A DNA stretch of 64,000 nucleotides, taken from Rhizobiales bacterium 2SD (GTDB lineage: Bacteria; Pseudomonadota; Alphaproteobacteria; Rhizobiales; Beijerinckiaceae). The translations under genes and the position numbers were made by a program. The DNA lies in NCBI GenBank assembly GCA_005502805.1, contig SCMY01000004.1, forward strand, positions 1 to 64,000, in the 5' to 3' direction. The notes under the pieces were generated by a model that was not told the DNA's origin, did no database searches, and saw nothing but the letters and a program-made list of their open reading frames with translations. Numbering within the stretch: the first letter of the stretch is position 1; every line of letters begins with the position of its first letter. Below are positions 57,084 to 64,000 of the stretch, in pieces.

Positions 57084-57533
57084 CTAGTCTCGCTCCCCCT
57101 GCTCCGGCCAGCCGACCAGCTCGGTCGGCGTCCAGCGCGCCTTGCGGCGCTCGCGTCTTCCCTCCAGCGCTTCGCCGCTGAAATCCCGCGGCTCCGCCGG
57201 TCGGGTGAAACGAGCGCGCTCGTCGAGCGCATCGATATTGATCGTGCTCCAGGCTTGACCGCCCTCAGTCATCAGCATGGCGATGTAGACCCCGCAGCGG
57301 CGGCAGAGGACGACCTCGGATGCGGCCAGCCCGAAACGGTAACGCTGGAGTTCGTCCGGCTCGTTCACGACGAGGCGTGCCTTTGCCTTGGGATCCGAAA
57401 CCGTCCGGGCGTTGTGCTTGCGGCAGAACGAGCACTGGCAGGCGCCGATGATCTCGTCCTCAGGTGGTCGCGGCAGCGACAATGCGAGGCCGATCGCGCC
57501 GCAGTGGCAGCCGCCATTCAAGCGATGCGTCAT
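57084..57533 (-). CDS. GFA-family (CENP-V/GFA) zinc protein
   Basis: A 149-residue protein with the zinc-binding pattern of glutathione-dependent formaldehyde-activating (GFA) proteins: GGCHCGAIGLAL (C9, C11), GACQCSFCRKHNA and LCRRCGVYIA. True Gfa adds glutathione to formaldehyde, but most paralogues have unknown roles. It is monocistronic and convergent with the thioesterase. Confidence 0.9.
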   Translation of the reverse strand: MTHRLNGGCHCGAIGLALSLPRPPEDEIIGACQCSFCRKHNARTVSDPKAKARLVVNEPDELQRYRFGLAASEVVLCRRCGVYIAMLMTEGGQAWSTINIDALDERARFTRPAEPRDFSGEALEGRRERRKARWTPTELVGWPEQGERD

Positions 57534-57625
57534 GCTTCTCTCCGTCAGGCGTTGTCACATCACGGCAATTATGAACGTGCGAAGGTCCGATCAAAACAAG
57601 TGATTGGATATCGCATCGAATCGGA

Positions 57626-57650
57626 GGAACGGAATCGCTCCCGCCGCGTT
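57626..57650 (+). promoter_or_regulatory. EcfG-type general-stress promoter
   Basis: GGAAC (57626-57630), 16 bases, CGTT (57647-57650). It lies 25 bases before the ATG of a 53-residue membrane protein, with a GGAGG ribosome binding site at 57666. The short leader fits a transcription start a few bases after CGTT. Confidence 0.65.
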
Positions 57651-57675
57651 CGAAGCCAAAATGCGGGAGGACATC

Positions 57676-57837
57676 ATGAGCAGCCTTGTTGCGGTCTCGG
57701 CGCTGTTCCTGGCCGGTGGCCTGTCTGTCGTGACCATGGGGGCCGTGCCCCTGCAAGGCATCCTCAACGATTTCTTCTGGGCGAGCCTCGCACTGTCCGG
57801 ATTCGTTGCGATCGTTGGGCTCGAAGCGGCGAGCTGA
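57676..57837 (+). CDS. Small membrane protein, 53 residues, unknown
   Basis: The protein has two hydrophobic helices, LVAVSALFLAGGLSVVTMGAV (about residues 4-24) and DFFWASLALSGFVAIVGLEAA (about 32-52), joined by a short PLQGILN turn. GGAGG sits 6 bases before the ATG; an in-frame ATG at 57661 would add five residues. I do not recognise a family. An EcfG-type promoter immediately upstream and a normal ribosome binding site support a real gene that is expressed in stress. Confidence 0.65.
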   Translation: MSSLVAVSALFLAGGLSVVTMGAVPLQGILNDFFWASLALSGFVAIVGLEAAS

Positions 57838-57953
57838 CGCCCTTTTCTCGTAAACCCTTCCAATACCTGTCAAACCTTCGCCGAAGCACCTGACTTCGAG
57901 CTGCGACGACGTCTGCCGTTCGATCCGTGGGCGCTCTAGGCTCCGTTGCATCT

Positions 57954-57970
57954 TTATGCATCGCTTATGC
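57954..57970 (+). promoter_or_regulatory. Candidate KdpE-binding direct repeat
   Basis: TTATGC occurs at 57954-57959 and 57965-57970, exactly 11 bp (one helical turn) apart, within TGCATCTTTATGCATCGCTT. KdpE of E. coli binds two T-rich half-sites with the same spacing. The site is about 80 bp before the first reading frame of the kdp operon. Confidence 0.45.
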
Positions 57971-58049
57971 CCGCGCCTGCCCTTCCCGCTCGACCGCTTA
58001 GCAGGGGCGGCACCACATCTCCGGTCTGAAACCAGGCTGGAGATCCGTC

Positions 58050-58133
58050 ATGGCCGACATCGTCTTTCTCGCGCTCGGAGCCGGGGCCTTCGCGCTCTTC
58101 GGCTGGTACGCAGCGCTGTTGCGCAAGGTCTGA
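58050..58133 (+). CDS. 27-residue hydrophobic peptide ahead of kdpF
   Basis: The frame encodes a single membrane helix (MADIVFLALGAGAFALFGWY then AALLRKV). It ends 4 bp before the kdpF ATG and has GGAGA at 58040-58044, about 6 bases before its own ATG. Short frames of similar plan (a D-x-x-F/Y-L-x-L start, an aromatic patch, a charged end) precede kdpF in related bacteria as far as I recall. It may be an extra accessory subunit of the Kdp pump or a leader peptide. No function is established. Confidence 0.55.
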   Translation: MADIVFLALGAGAFALFGWYAALLRKV

Positions 58134-58137
58134 CGCC

Positions 58138-58224
58138 ATGGGCCTGACCTTGCTCTATGCCGCCGCCGCCCTCGGGCTCGCGGTCTACATGGTCGCCGCG
58201 CTGCTGCGCCCCGACCGCTTCTGA
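58138..58224 (+). CDS. kdpF: Potassium-transporting ATPase subunit KdpF
   Basis: A 28-residue single-helix peptide ([20 protein letters not shown] then ALLRPDRF). The LLRP-D/E-RF end is the family hallmark. KdpF stabilises the KdpABC complex in the inner membrane. It starts 4 bp after the preceding small frame and ends 25 bp before kdpA. Confidence 0.85.
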   Translation: MGLTLLYAAAALGLAVYMVAALLRPDRF

Positions 58225-58249
58225 GACAACAAGAAAAAGGAGACCTCGC

Positions 58250-59959
58250 ATGGACTGGCGGGGCTGGGCCGAGATCGTCTTCACGATCGCGCTGACGGTA
58301 GCCGTGGGCTGGCCGCTCGGCATCTACATGGCGCGCGTCTGGGCGCGCGAGACAACGCCGCTCGACCTGGTGCTGAAACCGGTCGAAGCCGGGTTCTACG
58401 CTGCGCTCGGCATCGACCGGAACAAGGGGCAGAACTGGCTCGGCTATGCCGGGGCCGTGCTCGCCTTCGGCGCGGCCGGCTTCGCGCTGCTCTATGCGAT
58501 GCTGCGGTTACAGGGCTTCCTGCCACTGAACCCGCAGGGCTTCGACGGGGTCTCGCCGCATCTCGCCTTCAACACCGCTGTTAGCTTCGTCACCAACACG
58601 AACTGGCAGTCCTATGGCGGCGAGACGACGCTGAGCAGCCTCAGCCAGATGGCGGGCCTGACGGTGCAGAACTTCGTCTCGGCCGGCGCTGGCCTGGCCA
58701 TTGCTGCCGCGGTTGCGCGTGCCTTTGCCGCCGATCGCGGCGAGACGCTCGGCAATTTCTGGGTCGATCTGACCCGCTCGGTCCTCTACGTGCTGCTGCC
58801 GGTCTCGATCCTCACTGCGCTCGCGCTCGTCGCTGCCGGCGTGCCGCAGAGCCTGCTCGCCAACATCACCGCCAAGACGCTCGAAGGCGCCGACCAGATC
58901 ATCGCGCTCTTCCCGGTCGCCAGCCAGGAAGCGATCAAGCAGTGGGGCACCAATGGCGGTGGCCTGTTCAACGTCAATTCGGCGCACCCGCTCGAGAACC
59001 CGACGCCGCTGACCAATCTGATCGAGGTCGTCTCGCTGAACGCGCTCGCCTTCGGCACCGTCATCGCCTTCGGGCGCGTGGCCGGCGCCCGCAAGGAGGC
59101 GCGTGCTTTGCTCACCGCGATGGTGATCCTCGTCGGCCTCGGCGCCGCCGCGATCTACTCCTCCGAGACGCTAACCCCGCAGCCCGCCATGGTCGCCGCG
59201 GGCATCACCGACGCGCCTGCCAACTTGGAAGGCAAGGAGGCTCGCTTCGGCGCCGCCGCCTCGTCGATCTGGGCCGCGCAGACGACTGGCGCCTCAAACG
59301 GCTCGGTCAACTCCATGCACGGCTCGTTCATGCCGCTCGGTGGCGGTGTCGCGATGTTCCTGATGCAGCTCGGCGAGATCCTGCCCGGCGGCGTCGGCTC
59401 CGGCCTCTACGGCATGGTGGTGATGGCGCTGCTCGCGGTCTTCGTCGCCGGCCTGATGGTCGGGCGCACACCGGAATATCTCGGCAAGAAGGTCGAGAGC
59501 CGCGAGATCAAGTTCGCCATGCTGGCGGTGCTGATCCTGCCGCTCGCCATCCTCGGCTTCTCGGCGATCGCCGCCGTGCTGCCGGTCGCGCTCGAAGGTT
59601 TGCTCAACAAGGGCCCACGCGGTCTCTCCGAGATCCTCTACGCCTATTCCTCGGCGGCGGGGAACAACGGCTCGGCCTTCGCGGGACTCACCGCCAATGC
59701 GCCCTGGTGGAACACCACGCTCGGCATCGCCATGCTGCTCGGCCGCTTCGCCTACATGGTCCCGGTGATCGCCATGGCCGGCGCCATCGCGGCCAAGCCG
59801 AAGCTCGCGCCGACCGCCGGCACCCTGCCGAGCGACAGCCCGCTCTTCGTCGGCCTGCTCATCGGCATCATCCTGATCCTGGGCGGCCTGCAATTCTTCC
59901 CCGCGCTCGCGCTCGGGCCGATCGTCGAGCACTTCCAGGTGCTTGCGGCTACACGCTGA
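58250..59959 (+). CDS. kdpA: Potassium-transporting ATPase channel subunit KdpA
   Basis: A 569-residue channel-like subunit related to K+ channels. All four selectivity-filter loops can be seen: [49 protein letters not shown] and [14 protein letters not shown]. There are about ten membrane helices. K+ is bound here and moved to KdpB for ATP-driven import. AAGGAG precedes the ATG at 58250, which gives the expected MDWRGWAEI start. Confidence 0.97.
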   Translation: MDWRGWAEIVFTIALTVAVGWPLGIYMARVWARETTPLDLVLKPVEAGFYAALGIDRNKGQNWLGYAGAVLAFGAAGFALLYAMLRLQGFLPLNPQGFDGVSPHLAFNTAVSFVTNTNWQSYGGETTLSSLSQMAGLTVQNFVSAGAGLAIAAAVARAFAADRGETLGNFWVDLTRSVLYVLLPVSILTALALVAAGVPQSLLANITAKTLEGADQIIALFPVASQEAIKQWGTNGGGLFNVNSAHPLENPTPLTNLIEVVSLNALAFGTVIAFGRVAGARKEARALLTAMVILVGLGAAAIYSSETLTPQPAMVAAGITDAPANLEGKEARFGAAASSIWAAQTTGASNGSVNSMHGSFMPLGGGVAMFLMQLGEILPGGVGSGLYGMVVMALLAVFVAGLMVGRTPEYLGKKVESREIKFAMLAVLILPLAILGFSAIAAVLPVALEGLLNKGPRGLSEILYAYSSAAGNNGSAFAGLTANAPWWNTTLGIAMLLGRFAYMVPVIAMAGAIAAKPKLAPTAGTLPSDSPLFVGLLIGIILILGGLQFFPALALGPIVEHFQVLAATR

Positions 59960-59981
59960 GCCGACAAAGGAACCCTTTCAA

Positions 59982-62018
59982 ATGAGTGTCTCACTCGCCA
60001 AATCCAGCGCCTTCAGCCAGGCCGTCGTCCTGACGGCCCTGAAGAGCGCTTTCAACAAGCTTGACCCGCGTGAGCTGGCCGGCAACCCGGTCATCCTCGC
60101 CACCGAGGTGGTCGCCGCGCTCGCCACCGTCTCGGCCATCGTCGCGATCGCCAATGGCCAGGCGGCGGCCTTCCCGATCCAGATCGCGGTCTGGCTCTGG
60201 CTCACCGTGGTCTTCGCCAATTTCGCCGAGGCGATCGCCGAAGGGCGCGGCAAGGCGGCGGCGGATTCGCTGCGCGCCACCCGCGTCACCACCAAGGCCA
60301 AGCTGATCATCGATGCCGAGCGCAACGCGATGATCCCGACGCCGGCTCACGAGCTTGCGCCGGGCGATGTCGTCCTGGTCGAGGCCGGCGACGTCATCCC
60401 CGCCGATGGCGAGATCATCGAGGGCGTCGCCTCGGTCAACGAGGCCGCGATCACCGGCGAATCCGCCCCGGTGATCCGCGAGAGCGGTGGCGACCGCTCG
60501 GCCGTCACCGGCGGCACCACCGTCGTCTCCGACTGGATCAAGGTGAAGGTCACCTCGCGGCCCGGTTCCTCCTTCCTCGATCGCATGATCGCGATGGTCG
60601 AGGGTGCCGACCGGCGCAAGACCCCGAACGAGCTGGCGCTCGCCGTGCTGCTCGCCGGGCTGACCCTGGTCTTTCTGATCGCGGTCGTCACCCTGACCGG
60701 TCTCGGCGCCTTCTCCGGCGTCTCGCTCGACCCGATGGTGCTGGGCGCGCTCTTCGTCACGCTGATCCCGACCACGATCGGCGGCCTGCTCAGTGCCGTC
60801 GGCATCGCCGGCATGGATCGCCTGCTCAAGGTGAACGTCCTGGCAACCTCAGGCCGGGCCGTCGAGGCCGCCGGCGACGTCGATACGTTGCTGCTCGATA
60901 AGACCGGCACCATCACCTACGGCAACCGCATGGCGGTCGAGGTGCTCCCGGTCCCGGGCGTGCGCCCGGATGCCGCGCTGCGGGCCGCTCTGATGGCCTC
61001 GCTCGCCGACGAGACGCCTGAAGGCCGCTCGATCATCGAGCTCGCCCGCAATCAGGGCGTCACCGCCGAGATCCCGGCCGGGGCCACGGCGATCCCGTTC
61101 AGCGCTACCACCCGCCAGTCGGGCCTCGATCTCGACGGCAAATCCTGGCGCAAGGGCGCGGTCGATGCCGTCATCAAGACGCTCGACCTCGCCGAGAGCC
61201 AGGTGCCGGCGGAATTGCGCCAGGCGGTCGACGGCATCGCCCGCTCAGGCGGCACGCCGCTCGCCGTCAGCGAGAACGGCGCCCTGGTCGGCGTCATCCA
61301 CCTCAAGGACGTGGTCAAGCCCGGCGTAAAGGAGCGCTTCGCGGACTTGCGCCGCATGGGCGTGCGCACGGTGATGATCACCGGCGACAATCCCGTCACC
61401 GCGGCGGCGATCGCCTCCGAAGCCGGCGTCGACGACTTCCTCGCCGAGGCGACGCCGGAGGACAAGCTGCGGATCATCCGCACCGAGCAGGCCAAGGGCC
61501 GGCTCGTCGCCATGTGCGGCGACGGCGCCAACGATGCCCCCGCCCTCGCCCAGGCCGATGTCGGCGTCGCCATGCAGACCGGCGCGCAGGCGGCGCGCGA
61601 AGCCGGCAACATGGTCGATCTCGACAGCGACCCGACCAAGGTCCTGGAGATCGTCGAGGTCGGCAAGCAGCTGCTGATCACCCGCGGCGCGCTCACCACC
61701 TTCTCGATCGCCAACGACGTCGCGAAGTATTTTGCTATCATCCCGGCGCTCTTCGTCGTCTCGCTGCCGGCGCTCGGCGCGCTCAACATCATGGGGCTGG
61801 CCAGCCCGCACAGCGCCATCCTCTCGGCAGTGATCTTCAACGCGCTCGTGATCGTCGCGCTGATCCCGCTCGCCCTGAAGGGCGTGCGCTATCGGGCCAT
61901 CGGCGCGGCCAAGCTGCTCTCGCGCAACCTCACCCTCTACGGCATCGGCGGGATCATCGCGCCCTTCATCGGCATCAAGCTGATCGATCTCGCCATCGCC
62001 GCCCTCAAGCTCGTCTGA
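59982..62018 (+). CDS. kdpB: Potassium-transporting ATPase catalytic subunit KdpB
   Basis: A 678-residue P-type ATPase. The phosphorylated Asp306 lies in [13 protein letters not shown]. The actuator TGES motif is in [14 protein letters not shown], and the hinge motif is [32 protein letters not shown] and [19 protein letters not shown]. The membrane part has the class-typical [17 protein letters not shown]. The ATG at 59982 is preferred, with AAAGGAA upstream; the gap to kdpA is 22 bp. Confidence 0.97.
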   Translation: MSVSLAKSSAFSQAVVLTALKSAFNKLDPRELAGNPVILATEVVAALATVSAIVAIANGQAAAFPIQIAVWLWLTVVFANFAEAIAEGRGKAAADSLRATRVTTKAKLIIDAERNAMIPTPAHELAPGDVVLVEAGDVIPADGEIIEGVASVNEAAITGESAPVIRESGGDRSAVTGGTTVVSDWIKVKVTSRPGSSFLDRMIAMVEGADRRKTPNELALAVLLAGLTLVFLIAVVTLTGLGAFSGVSLDPMVLGALFVTLIPTTIGGLLSAVGIAGMDRLLKVNVLATSGRAVEAAGDVDTLLLDKTGTITYGNRMAVEVLPVPGVRPDAALRAALMASLADETPEGRSIIELARNQGVTAEIPAGATAIPFSATTRQSGLDLDGKSWRKGAVDAVIKTLDLAESQVPAELRQAVDGIARSGGTPLAVSENGALVGVIHLKDVVKPGVKERFADLRRMGVRTVMITGDNPVTAAAIASEAGVDDFLAEATPEDKLRIIRTEQAKGRLVAMCGDGANDAPALAQADVGVAMQTGAQAAREAGNMVDLDSDPTKVLEIVEVGKQLLITRGALTTFSIANDVAKYFAIIPALFVVSLPALGALNIMGLASPHSAILSAVIFNALVIVALIPLALKGVRYRAIGAAKLLSRNLTLYGIGGIIAPFIGIKLIDLAIAALKLV

Positions 62019-62041
62019 CGGCCAGATAGGAGAGCCGTATC

Positions 62042-62623
62042 ATGATCGCCAATCTTCGCCCCGCCATCGTCTCGATGGTCCTCTTCACCGTCCTGCTCGG
62101 CCTCGCCTATCCGCTTGGCGTGACCGGGTTGGCCCAAGCGCTGTTCCCGGCCCAGGCCGGCGGCTCGCTGATCCGCAACGCCTCCGGCGAGATCGTCGGC
62201 TCGCGCTGGATCGGGCAAAACTTCAAGGACGAGGCCTACTTACGTCCCCGCCCCTCCGCCGCCGGCAAGGACGGCTATGACGCCGCGGGCTCGTCCGGCT
62301 CCAATCTCGGGCCGCTGAACGAGGATCTCGCCGCCCGCATCAAGACCGACGCCGAGGCGCTGCGCGCCGAGAGCCCGGCGCCGATCCCGGTCGATGCCGT
62401 CACCACCTCTGGCTCCGGCCTCGACCCACATGTCTCGCCCGCCAATGCGGCGCGGCAGGTTCCCCGAATCGCCGCGGCCCGCAAGGTCCCGGCAGCGGAG
62501 GTCCAAGCGGTGATCGCCGCCAATACCGAGGGCTCGACCTTCGGCCTGCTCGGCGAGCCGCGCGTCAACGTGCTAGCCGTGAATTTGGCACTCGACGCGC
62601 GCTGGCCGCGCGCCCAACGTTAG
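62042..62623 (+). CDS. kdpC: Potassium-transporting ATPase subunit KdpC
   Basis: A 193-residue subunit with one N-terminal membrane helix (AIVSMVLFTVLLGLAYPLGVTGLAQ). GSRWIGQNF, YLRPRPSAAGKDGYDAAGSSGSNLGPLN and TTSGSGLDPHVSPANAARQVPRIA are the conserved blocks. It is thought to raise ATP affinity of KdpB. It ends 5 bp before kdpD. Confidence 0.96.
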   Translation: MIANLRPAIVSMVLFTVLLGLAYPLGVTGLAQALFPAQAGGSLIRNASGEIVGSRWIGQNFKDEAYLRPRPSAAGKDGYDAAGSSGSNLGPLNEDLAARIKTDAEALRAESPAPIPVDAVTTSGSGLDPHVSPANAARQVPRIAAARKVPAAEVQAVIAANTEGSTFGLLGEPRVNVLAVNLALDARWPRAQR

Positions 62624-62628
62624 GTTCG

Positions 62629-64000
62629 ATGGCAACCGACGAATCCCAGTTCCGCGAGGCAGGGCGGCCCGACCCCGACGCTCTGCTTGCTTCAGCCGGC
62701 CGCGGCAAGCGTGGCCGGCTGAAGATTTTTCTCGGCATGGCCCCAGGCGTCGGCAAGACCTACGAGATGCTGACGCAAGGCCGGCGCGCCCAGGCAGAAC
62801 ACGGCGAAGTGCTGGTCGGCGTCGTCGAGACGCATGGAAGGCGCGAGACGGAAGAGCTGCTCGACGGGCTCGAGGTGATGGCGCGTCGGCCGCTCGAGCA
62901 TCGCGGCCGGCTGATGATGGAGTTCGACCTCGACGCGGCGCTCGCGCTGAAGCCGAGGCTGCTGCTGGTCGATGAATACGCCCATTCCAATGCGCCCGGC
63001 AGCCGCCATCCCAAGCGCTGGCAGGATGTCGAGGAGCTGCTGCAGGCCGGCATCGACGTCTGGACGACGCTCAACGTCCAGCATCTCGAAAGCCTGGTCG
63101 ACGTGGTCTGGAAGATCACCGGCGTGCGCCAGCGCGAGACGGTGCCGGACAGCGCCCTCAGCCGCGCCGACGAGATCGAGCTGATCGACATCACGCCGAC
63201 CGAACTCCGTCAGCGCATGGAGGAAGGCAAGGTCTACGTCCCCGAGACGGCGCGGCTCGCCGCCGGCAATTTCTTCAAGCCGGAGAACCTGACGGCGCTG
63301 CGCGAATTGGCGCTGCGCCGCGCGGCCCAGACCGTCGACGACCATCTCAACCAGGCAATGAAGCGCGCCGGCGTCGAAGGCCCCTGGGCGGCGGGCGAAC
63401 GGATTCTGGTCCTGATCGGGCCCGACGCCATGGCCGGGTCGCTCGTCCGGGCCGGGCGGCGCCTCTCCGACATGATGATGGATGCGCCCTGGACGGTGGC
63501 TTATGTCGAGCGCTCCGGCGGGGCGGAGCCAGACCCGGCCCGCGGTGCCCATCTCGCCGAGGCACTGAAGCTTGCGGAGCAGTTGGGCGGGGCCAGCGTC
63601 GTGCTGAATGGCGACGATCTCGTCGGCGCGGTGCTCGACTATGCCCGCCGCAACAACGTCACCCAGATCGTCGTCGGCAAGTCGCATCGCAAAGGCTGGC
63701 GCGCCTGGTTCCATCGCTCGCTCGCGCCGGAGTTGCTGAAGGCGCAGAACGGCGCGGCGCTGCATGTCATCACCGAGGTCACGACCGGGCCGGCTCGGCC
63801 AGCGATTGCAGGCACGCCGCGGACGGGGAGCGATTGGCTCGCTCATCTCGGTGCGATCGCCATGGTCGGGGTCGTGATCGGTCTCGCCGAATTGATCGAC
63901 AAGCGGGTCGAGAACGTCAACCTCGCCATGCTGTTCATGGTCAGCGTACTCGGCGCCGGTCTCGCCTTCGGCCTCTGGCCGGCGGTGACGGCGGCTGCGC
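62629..64000 (+). CDS. kdpD: Osmosensitive K+ sensor kinase KdpD, N-terminal part (cut by window end)
   Basis: The window holds 457 codons with no stop. The KdpD cytoplasmic domain is LKIFLGMAPGVGKTYEML (Walker A GMAPGVGKT, residues 36-44), then LLLVDEYAHSNAPGSRHPKRWQDVEELLQAGIDVWTTLNVQHLESLVD. A USP-like domain follows (RILVLIGPDAMAGSLVRAGRRL to IVVGKSHRKGW). The first membrane helices begin near residue 405 (LGAIAMVGVVIGLAELI). The kinase core lies beyond the window. It controls the kdp operon with KdpE, expected next. The usual DELAHTN is DEYAHSN here, a mild variation. Confidence 0.95.
   Translation, partial: MATDESQFREAGRPDPDALLASAGRGKRGRLKIFLGMAPGVGKTYEMLTQGRRAQAEHGEVLVGVVETHGRRETEELLDGLEVMARRPLEHRGRLMMEFDLDAALALKPRLLLVDEYAHSNAPGSRHPKRWQDVEELLQAGIDVWTTLNVQHLESLVDVVWKITGVRQRETVPDSALSRADEIELIDITPTELRQRMEEGKVYVPETARLAAGNFFKPENLTALRELALRRAAQTVDDHLNQAMKRAGVEGPWAAGERILVLIGPDAMAGSLVRAGRRLSDMMMDAPWTVAYVERSGGAEPDPARGAHLAEALKLAEQLGGASVVLNGDDLVGAVLDYARRNNVTQIVVGKSHRKGWRAWFHRSLAPELLKAQNGAALHVITEVTTGPARPAIAGTPRTGSDWLAHLGAIAMVGVVIGLAELIDKRVENVNLAMLFMVSVLGAGLAFGLWPAVTAAA

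Overview
The window is high-GC chromosomal DNA that is dense with genes. It looks like an alphaproteobacterium of the order Hyphomicrobiales (Rhizobiales), possibly near Bosea. This placement is inferred from gene order and motifs, not from a database search. The pointers are the order lpd-lipA-coq10, a fused ispDF, the order dusB-ntrB-ntrC-ntrY-ntrX-hfq-hflX, the cluster rlpA-dac-tmk-holB-metG-tatD, an Irr-type iron box, and promoters that fit the general-stress sigma factor EcfG (GGAAC-N16/17-CGTT). No phage, insertion sequence, CRISPR array or rRNA was seen.

Layout. 1-5.8 kb: dihydrolipoyl dehydrogenase, three consecutive small GlsB/YeaQ-type membrane proteins, lipoyl synthase and a COQ10-like protein, then cinA-like and ispDF on the other strand. 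6-15.4 kb: dusB, the two nitrogen two-component systems NtrBC and NtrYX, hfq and hflX. 15.4-25.6 kb (minus strand): hspQ, a CitE/malyl-CoA-lyase-like gene behind a palindromic promoter, a DUF2865 protein, an RND pump with its adaptor, a MAPEG protein, guaB and a small secreted protein. 25.8-31.4 kb: an MFS exporter, recJ, tRNA-Glu, a gene-poor stretch, and a divergent TetR/isochorismatase-family pair. 31.4-38.7 kb (minus strand): the compact housekeeping run rlpA-dac-tmk-holB-metG-tatD-MBL hydrolase. 39-40.7 kb: tRNA-Ser and the two subunits of a 3-oxoacid CoA-transferase.

40.8-53.5 kb (minus strand) is the main accessory region. It holds two tandem FecI-FecR-TonB-receptor cell-surface signalling systems for iron-siderophore uptake. 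The upstream set adds a binding protein and two FecCD permeases. The downstream set adds only a binding protein. Neither contains the ABC ATPase. Sequence signals suggest two layers of control: an Irr box before the upstream sigma gene, and a repeated ECF-type promoter element before fecR and the receptor of the downstream set.

53.6-64 kb: a GMC oxidoreductase, a run of small genes (AhpD-like, DUF2934, GNAT, thioesterase, GFA and a 53-residue membrane protein), and the high-affinity potassium operon kdpFABCD. That operon starts with a 27-residue hydrophobic reading frame before kdpF, and kdpD runs off the window end.

Most of the window is ordinary core genome. The parts most worth following up are the paired iron-signalling loci and their promoters, an 11-bp hairpin that hides the ribosome binding site of the first GlsB-like gene, the EcfG-type promoters in front of three small genes, and the tiny hydrophobic frame ahead of kdpF.
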